Positions 38,362 through 46,561 of a stretch of DNA of 64,000 nt are shown here, piece by piece (the stretch's first letter is position 1; each line of letters begins with the position of its first letter). Origin of the DNA: Ralstonia soli. GTDB taxonomy: Bacteria; Pseudomonadota; Gammaproteobacteria; Burkholderiales; Burkholderiaceae. The translations under genes and the position numbers were made by a program. Under the pieces are notes generated by a model that saw only the letters and a list, made by a program, of their open reading frames with translations, made no database searches and was not told where the DNA came from. The stretch covers positions 80,322-144,321 of the forward strand of contig NZ_JAMXHT010000011.1 in NCBI RefSeq assembly GCF_023955655.1, given 5' to 3'.

Positions 38362-39456
38362 TCAGACGTTGAACAGGAAGTGCAGCACATCGCCGTCCTT
38401 GACGATGTATTCCTTGCCTTCGGCGCGCATCTTGCCGGCTTCCTTGGCGCCTTGTTCACCCTTGAACTGGATGAAGTCGTCGTACGAAATCGTCTGGGCG
38501 CGGATGAAGCCGCGTTCAAAGTCCGTATGGATAGCCGCAGCCGCGCGTGGTGCCGTGTCGCCGATGTGGATCGTCCAGGCGCGTACTTCCTTCACGCCGG
38601 CGGTGAAGTACGTCTGCAGGCCGAGCAGCTTGAACGCTGCGCGGATCACGCGGTTCAGGCCCGGTTCTTCCATGCCGATGTCGGCCAGGAATTCGGCCTT
38701 GTCAGCGTCGTCCAGATCGGCGATTTCGGCTTCGATGGCGGCGCACACGGCCACCACCGGCGAATTCGTCTGCGCAGCGTAGGCGCGCACGGCGTCCAGG
38801 TGCGGGTTGTTCTCGAAGCCGTCTTCGCGCACGTTGGCCACGTACATGGTCGGCTTGGCGGTGATCAGGCACAGCGGCTTGAGCGTGGCCCATTCCTCGT
38901 CGGTCAGGTTCAGGCCGCGCACGGGCTTGGCTTCGTCCAGCACCTTTTGCGCCTTTTCCAGCACGGCGACCAGCTTGGCGGCTTCCTTGTCGTTGCCCGA
39001 CTTGGCGGCCTTGGTGTAGCGCTGCAGTGCCTTTTCGACCGTACCCAGGTCAGCGAGGGCCAGCTCGGTGTTGATGACTTCGATGTCCGCAATCGGGTCG
39101 ACCTTGCCGGCCACGTGGATCACGTTGTCATCTTCGAAGCAGCGCACGACGTGCGTGATGGCGTCCGTTTCGCGGATGTTGGCGAGGAACTGGTTGCCCA
39201 GGCCTTCACCCTTGGATGCGCCTGCCACCAAGCCAGCAATGTCGACGAACTCGACCACCGCGGGCAGCACGCGCTCGGGCTTGACGATCTCGGCCAGCGC
39301 GGCCAAGCGCGCATCCGGCACTTCCACCACGCCCACGTTGGGCTCGATCGTGCAGAACGGGTAGTTCTCGGCAGCGATGCCGGCTTTGGTCAGGGCATTG
39401 AACAGGGTCGACTTGCCGACGTTGGGCAGACCGACGATGCCGCATTGGAGGCTCAT
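38362..39456 (-). CDS. ychF: Redox-regulated ribosome-associated ATPase YchF
   Basis: This 364-aa Obg-family P-loop protein prefers ATP. G1 [15 protein letters not shown]3 [16 protein letters not shown] and a C-terminal TGS-like domain ([18 protein letters not shown]) are present. It binds ribosomes and affects catalase and oxidative-stress control in E. coli. Length matches the family (363 aa). It is a lone gene, convergent with the MFS gene. Confidence 0.97.
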   Translation of the reverse strand: MSLQCGIVGLPNVGKSTLFNALTKAGIAAENYPFCTIEPNVGVVEVPDARLAALAEIVKPERVLPAVVEFVDIAGLVAGASKGEGLGNQFLANIRETDAITHVVRCFEDDNVIHVAGKVDPIADIEVINTELALADLGTVEKALQRYTKAAKSGNDKEAAKLVAVLEKAQKVLDEAKPVRGLNLTDEEWATLKPLCLITAKPTMYVANVREDGFENNPHLDAVRAYAAQTNSPVVAVCAAIEAEIADLDDADKAEFLADIGMEEPGLNRVIRAAFKLLGLQTYFTAGVKEVRAWTIHIGDTAPRAAAAIHTDFERGFIRAQTISYDDFIQFKGEQGAKEAGKMRAEGKEYIVKDGDVLHFLFNV

Positions 39457-39575
39457 GGTGAAAAAGGCTCTAAATCAAGGGGTTGCGTGACGCTAGGGCA
39501 GGCGGCAGCACAGCGGAATGCGGGCTGTGCGCGTCGTTCACGGAAAGGCGTGATTGTAACCGCTTCGGTCGCGGT

Positions 39576-40469
39576 CTAGCCCTGGGATGCGGCCTCGGCG
39601 CGCTTGCGCTGCGTGCGGCTGGCCAGCACCAGGGCGATGCCGCCCAGGATGGCGGCAGACGCCGTGGCGAGGCGTGGCGTGAGCGGCTCGGCCAGGAACA
39701 GCACCGCGCCGAACGCCGCAATGGGTGGCACCGACAGTTGCACCGCCGCCGCGCGGATCGCCGTGAGCCCTTTGAGCGCCGCATACCAGATCACATAGCC
39801 GATGCCCGAGGTGAGCGCGCCGGAGGCCAGCGCCAGCGCGATGCCGGCCGGGCTGGCGTGGGCGCGGCCAACCAGCACCGCGCTCAAGGCGAGCGCCATG
39901 GGCGCGGCGCGCAGGAAGTTGCCGGCGGTGGCGCCCAGCGGATTATCGAGCCCGCGCCCACGCAGCGAATACACGCCCCAGGCCACGCCGGCGATGGTCA
40001 TGAGCGCGGCGCCCAGCGGTGTCGGCGCAGTTACGCCGGGCGATACCAGATAGACGAGGCCGCCAAGCGCCAGCCCAAAGCCCGCCCAGCCGAGCAGTTC
40101 GAACCGTTCGCCCGCGCGCAGGCCGGCCGCCAGCATGGTCAGCTGCACCGCGCCGAACAGGATCAGCGCGCCCGTGCCAGCACTCAGGGTCAGATACGCA
40201 AACGAGAAGAACACTACGTAGGCGAACAGCATGGTGGCGGCCGTCCAGTCCACGCGTGCGGGTGGCAGCCGGCCAGCGCCTGCCCGCGCGAGGATGGCCA
40301 GCACCACCGCGCCCGACACCAGCCGGAGGCTGGAAAAGCTCGCCGCATCGATGGTCGCGTGCTGCAACGCCAGCCGGCACAGCAGCGAATTGGACGCGAA
40401 CGCCACCATCGTGATGCTCGTGAGCAGTACCGTGCGCAGGGCAAGTTGGCCGTCGTTTGTCGCCGTCAT
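39576..40469 (-). CDS. EamA/DMT-family transporter
   Basis: This 297-aa inner-membrane protein has ten helices arranged as two EamA repeats (about 12-140 and 155-285). Members export amino acids or other metabolites. The repeat ends LYFGALKGLTAIRAAAVQLS-like, here YAALKGLTAIRAAAVQLSVP, as is typical. ATG 40469 opens the first helix; the frame stays open upstream only within the next gene's shadow. It is 14 nt after the DUF2182 gene on the same strand. Confidence 0.88.
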   Translation of the reverse strand: MTATNDGQLALRTVLLTSITMVAFASNSLLCRLALQHATIDAASFSSLRLVSGAVVLAILARAGAGRLPPARVDWTAATMLFAYVVFFSFAYLTLSAGTGALILFGAVQLTMLAAGLRAGERFELLGWAGFGLALGGLVYLVSPGVTAPTPLGAALMTIAGVAWGVYSLRGRGLDNPLGATAGNFLRAAPMALALSAVLVGRAHASPAGIALALASGALTSGIGYVIWYAALKGLTAIRAAAVQLSVPPIAAFGAVLFLAEPLTPRLATASAAILGGIALVLASRTQRKRAEAASQG

Positions 40470-40483
40470 GGTGGGGTTGGGTC

Positions 40484-41296
40484 TTATGCGATGGGCGTTG
40501 CGCCCCAGAGATGCGTGGCCGCGAGTATGGCAGCGCCGGCCAGCAGCGCCACGCCCAGCGGCGCCGACAAGCGCCGTCCCCAAGAGACGTTCTTCTCGAT
40601 GGCCATGGCGGCGGCAAGCACCAGCATCCAGCCGAGGCTGCCGGCGCCCACCACGAACATCAGGAGCATGAGCGCCCAGCAGCACCCCACGCAGAACAGC
40701 CCGTGGCGCAGCCCCAGCATGAACGCCTGCCGCTGTGGCGCGGGGCCGTGCCAATGACTGATGACGAAGCTCAATGGCGAGCGGCATTGGTCCAGACATC
40801 GATATTTGAGCGCGCTGAACTGGAATGCGCCCGCGCCCGCAAGCGTGGCGGCGCCGATCAGCCAGCCATGCCAGCCCAGCAGCGGCACCCGCGCCACACC
40901 GGCGAGCAACAGCGCATGCAGGCCATGCGCCAGCAGGCCGAACGCGCTCCACGCCGCCACGTAGCCCGTGCCCAGCAACGCCAGCAGGCGCGGGCGATCC
41001 GACCGGCCAGCCACCACGCGGTCAAACGCCTGGAACAGCGGCAGCGTGGTCGGCAGCATCATCGCCAGGATCATCAGCGTCCAGGCCAGTGCGTACAGCG
41101 CCGCCGGCACGACCAGCGAACCGGCCGGCACGACCCGGCACAGCCATGCCGCCGGGCCCGAGGCCAGCCAGTCACCGTGATCGAGATAGCGCCCGTATGG
41201 GCTGCGCGCCCACAGCCACAGCGTGAGCCAGGCGAGCGTCACCAGGCCGGCCAGCACCGGCACGAAGACGCGTAGATGGCGCGATGCTGCGTTCAT
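40484..41296 (-). CDS. DUF2182 multi-pass membrane protein
   Basis: This 270-aa protein has about seven transmembrane helices, of the DUF2182 family ('predicted metal-binding integral membrane protein'). Conserved cysteine motifs are visible: YRCLDQCRSP and GLFCVGCCWALM. No biochemical role is established. Its ATG overlaps the stop of the DUF1326 gene by 4 nt, and the two families often occur together, so a shared role, possibly in metal handling, is inferred. Confidence 0.88.
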   Translation of the reverse strand: MNAASRHLRVFVPVLAGLVTLAWLTLWLWARSPYGRYLDHGDWLASGPAAWLCRVVPAGSLVVPAALYALAWTLMILAMMLPTTLPLFQAFDRVVAGRSDRPRLLALLGTGYVAAWSAFGLLAHGLHALLLAGVARVPLLGWHGWLIGAATLAGAGAFQFSALKYRCLDQCRSPLSFVISHWHGPAPQRQAFMLGLRHGLFCVGCCWALMLLMFVVGAGSLGWMLVLAAAMAIEKNVSWGRRLSAPLGVALLAGAAILAATHLWGATPIA

Positions 41297-41895
41297 GCAT
41301 CAAACAGGAAAGTGCTCTGCAGCGCGTTGTGGTTCTTGAGATCGACGTTGATGCCGATGTCCGCGTTCTTCGAGCGATAGACCGGCGCCTTGCCCACGAA
41401 CACCGGCGCGCCGGGCACGGTCGAGAACACGGTATCGGCCAGCGTGGTTTGCGCGCCGCTCGGGCCAAGGTAGGGTTCCAGCTCGGCGTAGTAATCGGTG
41501 CCGATCTTGAGCGTGCCCTTGGCGCCGACGATGTCGAACGTGATCGGCGCGCGCTCCACCGAGACCACCTTGCCGATCAGTTTGGCCAACTCTGCAATCG
41601 GCCCGCCCGCCTGGCCCGTGTAGACCTGGAGCAGCGCCTTTTCCTGCGCTTCCGAGGCCGAATCGTTGAGGAAGATCGCGGCCGTCCAGTTGCCTTCCAG
41701 GATGTTGCCCGGCACGCGCGCGACGGCGGCGACGGTGCAGCCGGACACATCGACACCGTCGATCGTGCCGTGGTCCATATGCCACGCCACGATCGTGTCG
41801 CAGACCTTGAAATCGGGGTCTTCGCCGATCCAGCACGGGCATAGGACGCGGCAATTGCAGACTTCGAGCAGCCTGCCTTCCAGGTGATAACTCAT
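41293..41895 (-). CDS. DUF1326 cysteine-rich protein
   Basis: This 200-aa soluble protein belongs to DUF1326. The N-terminal motif EVCNCRVLCPCWIGEDP has four closely spaced cysteines (C13, C15, C19, C21), a plausible soft-metal or cluster site. A beta-rich domain follows. ATG 41895 has a strong GGAGGAAAC upstream. There is no signal peptide. It is the first gene of the pair with DUF2182, which it overlaps by 4 nt. The function is unknown. Confidence 0.88.
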   Translation of the reverse strand: MSYHLEGRLLEVCNCRVLCPCWIGEDPDFKVCDTIVAWHMDHGTIDGVDVSGCTVAAVARVPGNILEGNWTAAIFLNDSASEAQEKALLQVYTGQAGGPIAELAKLIGKVVSVERAPITFDIVGAKGTLKIGTDYYAELEPYLGPSGAQTTLADTVFSTVPGAPVFVGKAPVYRSKNADIGINVDLKNHNALQSTFLFDA

Positions 41896-42144
41896 GGTTT
41901 CCTCCATCCGACGCGGTTGACGATTGCACGCCACGAGGGGGCCACCGGCCGGGTTTGACGGAGGTTGGGGCTGGGGCCCGGATGGAGGGTCGGAAACGCG
42001 CGGGCAGACGGCCGGCGAGATCGAAGACAAGCGGACTCAAGCGGCCCCGCAGCCCAACTGCGGCGCGCCATGCTCGAATTCTAGGAAGGCACATCGGCGA
42101 CGCAAGGCGATTCCCCGCCAGCCGGCGTGGCCCGCCGAAAATGC

Positions 42145-42183
42145 GTTACGGCGCCGTTACGCGTTACGTTCCAGAAACGTAAC
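42145..42183. promoter_or_regulatory. Cluster of GTTACG half-sites, candidate operator
   Basis: Three GTTACG copies lie at 42145-42150, 42156-42161 and 42163-42168, and an inverted copy at 42178-42183. The last two form a perfect palindrome, GTTACGTT (42163-42170) and AACGTAAC (42176-42183), with a 5-nt centre. It sits in the 475-bp region between the DUF1326 gene (minus) and fliT (plus), where I see nothing else. The regulator is unknown. Confidence 0.4.
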
Positions 42184-42370
42184 AACTTCGCGCGAAATCG
42201 CGTTCCGGGCGAGCCGCGGCCACAGGGCTGGGAAGTCCCTATTTGCACGGAAAACCAAGCTGGGAAAGGCTTTGCGGGCGATCCGAGTTAGGGCGGGCCT
42301 GTTGCGCGCAGACCGGGCATGCCTATTGCACTGTCCTGCTCCAAACGACAAAACGTATCTGGAGCACAGC

Positions 42371-42748
42371 ATGTCCTGGACCGTCGCCACCGCCGCTCGC
42401 CCGACCCATACGGTCTCTGACAGCGCAGGCCTGTTCGCCTGCTATGAAGCCATCGCCGGCCTGTCGCAAGACATGGTCGATGCCGCCGAACGCGCCGATT
42501 GGGATGAGGTCAGCCTGCTGGAGCGTGAATGCGCGGCGCACATGGAGCGCCTCGGCCACGGGCAGCGCGTGGCCCTGTCGCGCGAAGAGATCCAGCACAA
42601 GCGCGACCTGATGATGCGCATCCTGGCCAACGACGCCCGCGTACGCGCCTTGGTTTGCCCGCGCCAGGACGAGCTCATGCGCCTGGTCAGCGGCGAGCGC
42701 CGCGCCATCGGCGCCCGTCAGGCTTACGCCGCCGTTTCTTACTATTGA
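42371..42748 (+). CDS. fliT: FliT-like flagellar export chaperone
   Basis: This 125-aa all-helical protein is similar to betaproteobacterial FliT: an N-terminal YEAIAGLSQDMVDAAERADWDEV helix, a central LERECAAHMERL, and a repeated helix with KRDLMMRILANDARVR. FliT binds the filament-cap protein FliD and FlhDC. GGAG precedes ATG 42371. No other flagellar gene is in the window, so this copy is separated from a flagellar cluster, and the call rests on pattern rather than context. Confidence 0.65.
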   Translation: MSWTVATAARPTHTVSDSAGLFACYEAIAGLSQDMVDAAERADWDEVSLLERECAAHMERLGHGQRVALSREEIQHKRDLMMRILANDARVRALVCPRQDELMRLVSGERRAIGARQAYAAVSYY

Positions 42749-42792
42749 GTACTACTGAGCGGCTTCGCGGTCGTCCTGGGGCCGGACCCGAT

Positions 42793-43266
42793 TCAGCGGT
42801 CGGCCCGCAATTCTCCCCACGACAACAGCACCCGCTGGATGCTGCGCGCATAGGCGTCGCGGTGTGCGGGCGTCTCGGAGTGGTACGCGCCGATGGCCCG
42901 CCACGTGTTTCCATGACGCACCATCTTCTGCTTGAGCAGCCACGCCGCCACGAACACGTTGACGCAGGCGTCGGTCAGTGCGCGGCGCGTCACGCCGTAG
43001 CGCGCCAGCGTGCTGAAGTGGATCGAGTTGATCTGCGCCTGGCCGATGTCGACCGAGCCGTCGGCGTTGCGGTGGATGGCGCCTGCATCGCCCTTTGATT
43101 CAAACCACACGATCGCGCGCAGCACCGTTGGGTTGACGCCCTGGTAGGTGCCGGCCTGCTCGAAGCAGTCGCCCGGGGCGGCGTGCGCGGCAACGCCGGA
43201 GGCGGCCAGCACAAGCGCCGCGCCAAGGCGGCCCCAGGTCAGGCAGAGAGTGCGGGCGCTGGGCAT
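42793..43266 (-). CDS. Lytic transglycosylase, IagB/IpgF type
   Basis: This 157-aa secreted protein has a signal peptide (end AAHA) and an SLT lysozyme-like domain: catalytic Glu in AIVWFESKGDAGAIH, then NADGSVDIGQAQIN and the AWLLKQKMVRHGNTWRAIGAYHSETP segment. Small enzymes of this group open peptidoglycan locally for secretion systems or pili. It is the last gene of a three-gene minus-strand operon. Confidence 0.88.
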   Translation of the reverse strand: MPSARTLCLTWGRLGAALVLAASGVAAHAAPGDCFEQAGTYQGVNPTVLRAIVWFESKGDAGAIHRNADGSVDIGQAQINSIHFSTLARYGVTRRALTDACVNVFVAAWLLKQKMVRHGNTWRAIGAYHSETPAHRDAYARSIQRVLLSWGELRADR

Positions 43267-43286
43267 GGCGGCTCCTGTGCGGTCGG

Positions 43287-43625
43287 TTATTTCTGCAGGG
43301 CCACTTCGAGCTGCCGCTCGATGCCGGCCAGATATGTGTGCGATGCCTCCGACACCACCATGCGCGGCACCGGTTCGGTGGCCTTGCGCCACTGGGTCGT
43401 CACCACCTTGCGTTTGCCGCCGCGCGTGCGGGTCGCAGGCGGGGGTTCGAGCTCGGCGCCGCCTCCGGGCGGCAGCATCGCCAGCGAGGGAAGCGGCGGA
43501 TAGACGCGGTCGGGCGCGGCAGCCGTCGCCGGCATCGATGCGTCGGGCGGCGCGGCAAAGGCCGACGCGGCCGGTACCGTCAGCAGGCCGACGGTGAGCG
43601 GGAAGAGCAGGTGGGTCATATGCAT
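43287..43625 (-). CDS. Small periplasmic Pro-rich protein of unknown function
   Basis: This 112-aa protein has a signal peptide (end AFA), a Pro/Ala-rich linker with YPPLPSLAMLPPGGG, a basic patch (TRGGKRK) and a C-terminal helical segment (SHTYLAGIERQLEVALQK). AGAGGAA precedes ATG 43625; ATG 43619 is possible. It lies between a lipoprotein gene and the transglycosylase gene (gaps 10 and 20 nt), so the three probably act together at the envelope. I do not recognise the family. Confidence 0.7.
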   Translation of the reverse strand: MHMTHLLFPLTVGLLTVPAASAFAAPPDASMPATAAAPDRVYPPLPSLAMLPPGGGAELEPPPATRTRGGKRKVVTTQWRKATEPVPRMVVSEASHTYLAGIERQLEVALQK

Positions 43626-43635
43626 GACGTTCCTC

Positions 43636-44031
43636 TTAGTCCTGCGTGCGGATCGTCACGCTGTACGGCTGGCTGGCGCTGACGGTCAGGTTTTCCAGGC
43701 GGACGTAGCCGGCACGCTGCGCGGGCACGCCGTTCCACAGTGCCTGGTTCAGGTAGCGGAAATCCTGCGCCAGCGCGGCCACCTGGATCGTCGCCGGGCG
43801 CTTTTGCGCAGCGGCCAGCGCGCCGGCCTTGGTCAGCACGCTGGTCAGTTGCGGGTCATGCGCGCCCAGCGCATCGGGCGGAATGGCGAAGGTCATGACC
43901 TCGCCGGCGGGCGCGGTGCGGGCCACGGGCGCGGCGGCGGGCGTCTGTGCCGGCAATTGAGCGCAGCCCGCCAGCGCCAGCAGGGCGAATGGCACGAGCA
44001 ATGCAGCAGTGCGATCGGAGAGAGTCCGCAT
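43636..44031 (-). CDS. Small lipoprotein of unknown function
   Basis: This 131-aa protein has a lipoprotein signal ending in LALAGC. The mature part has an Ala/Pro-rich stretch and a C-terminal domain ending ALWNGVPAQRAGYVRLENLT and YSVTIRTQD, which looks like a beta-rich module. ATG 44031 starts the signal. It is the first gene of the three-gene operon with a lytic transglycosylase; a structural part of a pilus or secretion apparatus is possible but unproven. Confidence 0.7.
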   Translation of the reverse strand: MRTLSDRTAALLVPFALLALAGCAQLPAQTPAAAPVARTAPAGEVMTFAIPPDALGAHDPQLTSVLTKAGALAAAQKRPATIQVAALAQDFRYLNQALWNGVPAQRAGYVRLENLTVSASQPYSVTIRTQD

Positions 44032-44380
44032 GGCAATGAGGAATGCGTAGATCGGACCCGCACTGTATCGGCGGGTCGCGCGCGTCAAAACGTCGAATTG
44101 CCCGGTTTTTATCGTCCATCCCGGGCGATGACCTGAGCGTGCGTTTTGAGGTGAAAACGGCGTCACATCAAGGGTTTGCGGCATGCGGCGCGCTTCGCAC
44201 TTATGCGGCGGGCATGCCACGTTGGTGCTCAAAATGTAGGCAGGGCGCAGCAATGGGTTCGGGTGACGCCGTCACCGCAAACACGCACCGTAGGCGTAAA
44301 CACCGAGCGGACGGCGCGATAGGGCAGGTGCCCGCCGCGACACATTTGCGCGGCCGCAAAGCTGCAACACCCCCCGCCGC
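44032..44380. other. Intergenic region between lipoprotein operon and UbiH-like gene
   Basis: About 350 bp are without a recognised gene. They hold the divergent promoters; only the -10 box at 44381 is clear. Confidence 0.5.
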
Positions 44381-44386
44381 TATAAT
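44381..44386 (+). promoter_or_regulatory. -10 box very close to the UbiH-like start codon
   Basis: A perfect TATAAT ends 9 nt before ATG 44396, so transcription would begin at or within a few bases of the start codon and the mRNA would be nearly leaderless. No -35 at normal spacing is convincing. Confidence 0.4.
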
Positions 44387-44395
44387 CGGCCCACC

Positions 44396-45691
44396 ATGAA
44401 TACACCCGCGTTTTCCTCTTCCAAGGCGGTTTCCAAGGAGCCTGCGGCCTATCACCTGGCCGTGGTGGGCGGCGGCATCGTCGGGCGTGCCTGCGCGCTG
44501 CGGCTGGCGCAACTCGGTCTGCGCATCGCGCATATCGCGCCGCCCGCGCCAGCATCCGCGCCCGCTGGCCCGGACGCCTGGGATGCGCGCGTCTACGCGT
44601 TTTCGTCCAGCTCGCAGGCGCTGCTGGAGCAGCTGCGCATCTGGCCCGCGCTCGACATGACCCGCGTGCAGCCGGTGCACGACATGCGCATCTTTGGCGA
44701 TGACGCAGCCGCGCGCGGCGAACACGTCCACCCCGACCTGCACTTTTCCGCCTATGCCGCCGGCACGCCGCAACTGGCATGGATTGCCGAATCGTCGCTG
44801 GTCGAGCGCGCGCTGGAAACCGCACTGCGCTTTGCCCACACCGTGCAGACCTTCCCGCACGCCGCCACCGGCTTCGAGATGGAAGCCGATGCTGTGCGCC
44901 TGACGCTGGCCGACGGGCAGGTCATCCGCGCGGAATGCGTGATCGGTGCCGATGGCAAGCACTCGTGGGTGCGCGAGCAGGCCGGCATCCAGGCCGAAGC
45001 GAAGCCGTACCGCCAGCTTGGGGTGGTCGCCAACTTCCAGGCCGAGCAGTGGCATCAGGACACCGCATGGCAGTGGTTCCTCGGCACCTCGGCCGAGCAA
45101 GCTGCCGCAGCGGACGACACCACGCCCGCACGCGGCGAGATCCTCGCCATGCTGCCGCTGCCCGATCGCCGTGTCTCGATGGTGTGGTCCGCCGACGAGG
45201 ACCACGCCCGCGAACTGCTCGCCCTGTCGCCAGATGCACTGTGCCGTGCGGTGGAAGCCGCCGCAGGTGGCGCCGTCGCCGCACGCTTTGGGCGTCTGAC
45301 GAACATCACGCCCGCGCAGGGGTTTCCGCTCGTGCTGCAGCACGCCAGCCGCGTGGTCGCGCCGCGCGTGGCACTGGTGGGCGATGCGGCCCATGTGATT
45401 CATCCGCTGGCCGGGCAGGGCATGAACCTCGGCCTTAGGGATGTGTCCGAAATCGGCAAGGTGATGGCGGAACGTGAAACCATGCGCGATCATGGCGATC
45501 TGAGGTTGCTGCGCCGTTACGAGCGCGCCCGCCGCGAAGACCTGCTTTCGCTCACGGCCGCCACGGATGGCCTGCACAAGCTGTTCGCCCTGCCGGGCGC
45601 GCTGCCCCGCACGGTACGCAACGCGGGGATGCGCATGGTGGGCATGACGCCATTCATCAAACGCCTGTTGATCAGGCACGCCCTGGGCTGA
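44396..45691 (+). CDS. UbiH/UbiF-family FAD monooxygenase
   Basis: This 431-aa flavoprotein hydroxylase belongs to the ubiquinone-synthesis group. The dinucleotide motif VVGGGIVGRACALRLAQ, the DG motif GADGKHSWVREQ and the GD motif LVGDAAHVIHPLAGQGMNLG are intact. Which ring position it hydroxylates (C5, C6 or C1) cannot be decided. No ribosome site precedes ATG 44396, in line with a nearly leaderless mRNA. dsbC follows after 36 nt, and the two may be cotranscribed. Confidence 0.9.
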   Translation: MNTPAFSSSKAVSKEPAAYHLAVVGGGIVGRACALRLAQLGLRIAHIAPPAPASAPAGPDAWDARVYAFSSSSQALLEQLRIWPALDMTRVQPVHDMRIFGDDAAARGEHVHPDLHFSAYAAGTPQLAWIAESSLVERALETALRFAHTVQTFPHAATGFEMEADAVRLTLADGQVIRAECVIGADGKHSWVREQAGIQAEAKPYRQLGVVANFQAEQWHQDTAWQWFLGTSAEQAAAADDTTPARGEILAMLPLPDRRVSMVWSADEDHARELLALSPDALCRAVEAAAGGAVAARFGRLTNITPAQGFPLVLQHASRVVAPRVALVGDAAHVIHPLAGQGMNLGLRDVSEIGKVMAERETMRDHGDLRLLRRYERARREDLLSLTAATDGLHKLFALPGALPRTVRNAGMRMVGMTPFIKRLLIRHALG

Positions 45692-45727
45692 GGCATCATC
45701 GGCACGTTCGGGGTTTCAGGAGTTGTT

Positions 45728-46483
45728 ATGTCGTTTCGTATTCGGGTGGCGGCCATCGCCTCTGCGGTGGCGGTGGCTGCCATCGGCGCGGGCTATGTGC
45801 TGACGGCACAAACCGCGGGTGCCGCAGAGCCCACGCTGGACAAGGTCAAGGCCACGGTGCAGAAGGCCCTGGGCGCCAACGTGGAGATCAAGAGCGTCGC
45901 CAAGTCGCCGCTGGCCGGCCTGTACGAGATCAACCTCGGCAGCCAGGTCGTCTACACCGATGCCACAGGCCGCTACGTGCTCAACGGCGACCTGCTCGAC
46001 ACGCAGACCGCCACCAACATCACCCAGGAGCGCCTGGCCGAACTGAACCGCGTGAAGTGGTCCGACCTGCCGCTGGACCGCGCCGTGAAGTGGGTCAAGG
46101 GCAACGGCGCGCGCAAGATCGTCGTGTTCTCCGATCCGAACTGCCCGTACTGCCACAAGCTGGAGCAGATGCTCACGCAGGTCGACAACATCACGGTCTA
46201 CACCTTCCTGTTCCCGATCCTGTCGGAAGACTCGAACACCAAAGCCAAGCAGATCTGGTGCTCGGCCGACCGAGCCAAGGCCTGGCGGGACTGGATGACC
46301 GCCAAGACCGCCCCGGGCGGCGCCGGCACCTGCGACACGCCGCTGGAGGCCAACCTTCAGCTCGGCCGGCAGCTCAACGTGACCGGCACGCCGGCCATCA
46401 TCTTCCCCGACGGCTCGCGTGCCCCGGGGCTGATCGATGCGGCCACGCTGGAGCGCAAGTTCGCCGCGCTCAAGAAGTCGTAA
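45728..46483 (+). CDS. dsbC: Thiol:disulfide interchange protein DsbC
   Basis: This 251-aa periplasmic disulfide isomerase has a signal peptide (end AGAA), an N-terminal dimerisation domain (about 35-100) and a thioredoxin-fold domain with the CPYC active site (residues 139-142) in FSDPNCPYCHKLEQ. A second cysteine pair (IWCSAD and GTCDTP) and the cis-Pro loop TGTPAIIFPDG are conserved. AGGAGT precedes ATG 45728. Confidence 0.95.
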   Translation: MSFRIRVAAIASAVAVAAIGAGYVLTAQTAGAAEPTLDKVKATVQKALGANVEIKSVAKSPLAGLYEINLGSQVVYTDATGRYVLNGDLLDTQTATNITQERLAELNRVKWSDLPLDRAVKWVKGNGARKIVVFSDPNCPYCHKLEQMLTQVDNITVYTFLFPILSEDSNTKAKQIWCSADRAKAWRDWMTAKTAPGGAGTCDTPLEANLQLGRQLNVTGTPAIIFPDGSRAPGLIDAATLERKFAALKKS

Positions 46484-46494
46484 ATCGCCCAAGG

Positions 46495-46523
46495 AAAGCG
46501 CCGGTTTGTCCGGCGCTTTTTCT
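46495..46523 (+). terminator. Intrinsic terminator of dsbC
   Basis: AAAGCGCCGG (46495-46504) pairs with CCGGCGCTTT (46510-46519) around TTTGT and is followed by TTCTTT. Confidence 0.9.
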
Positions 46524-46561
46524 TTGGGCGCCCGCATTCACAACAACATTGGAGACCTGGC

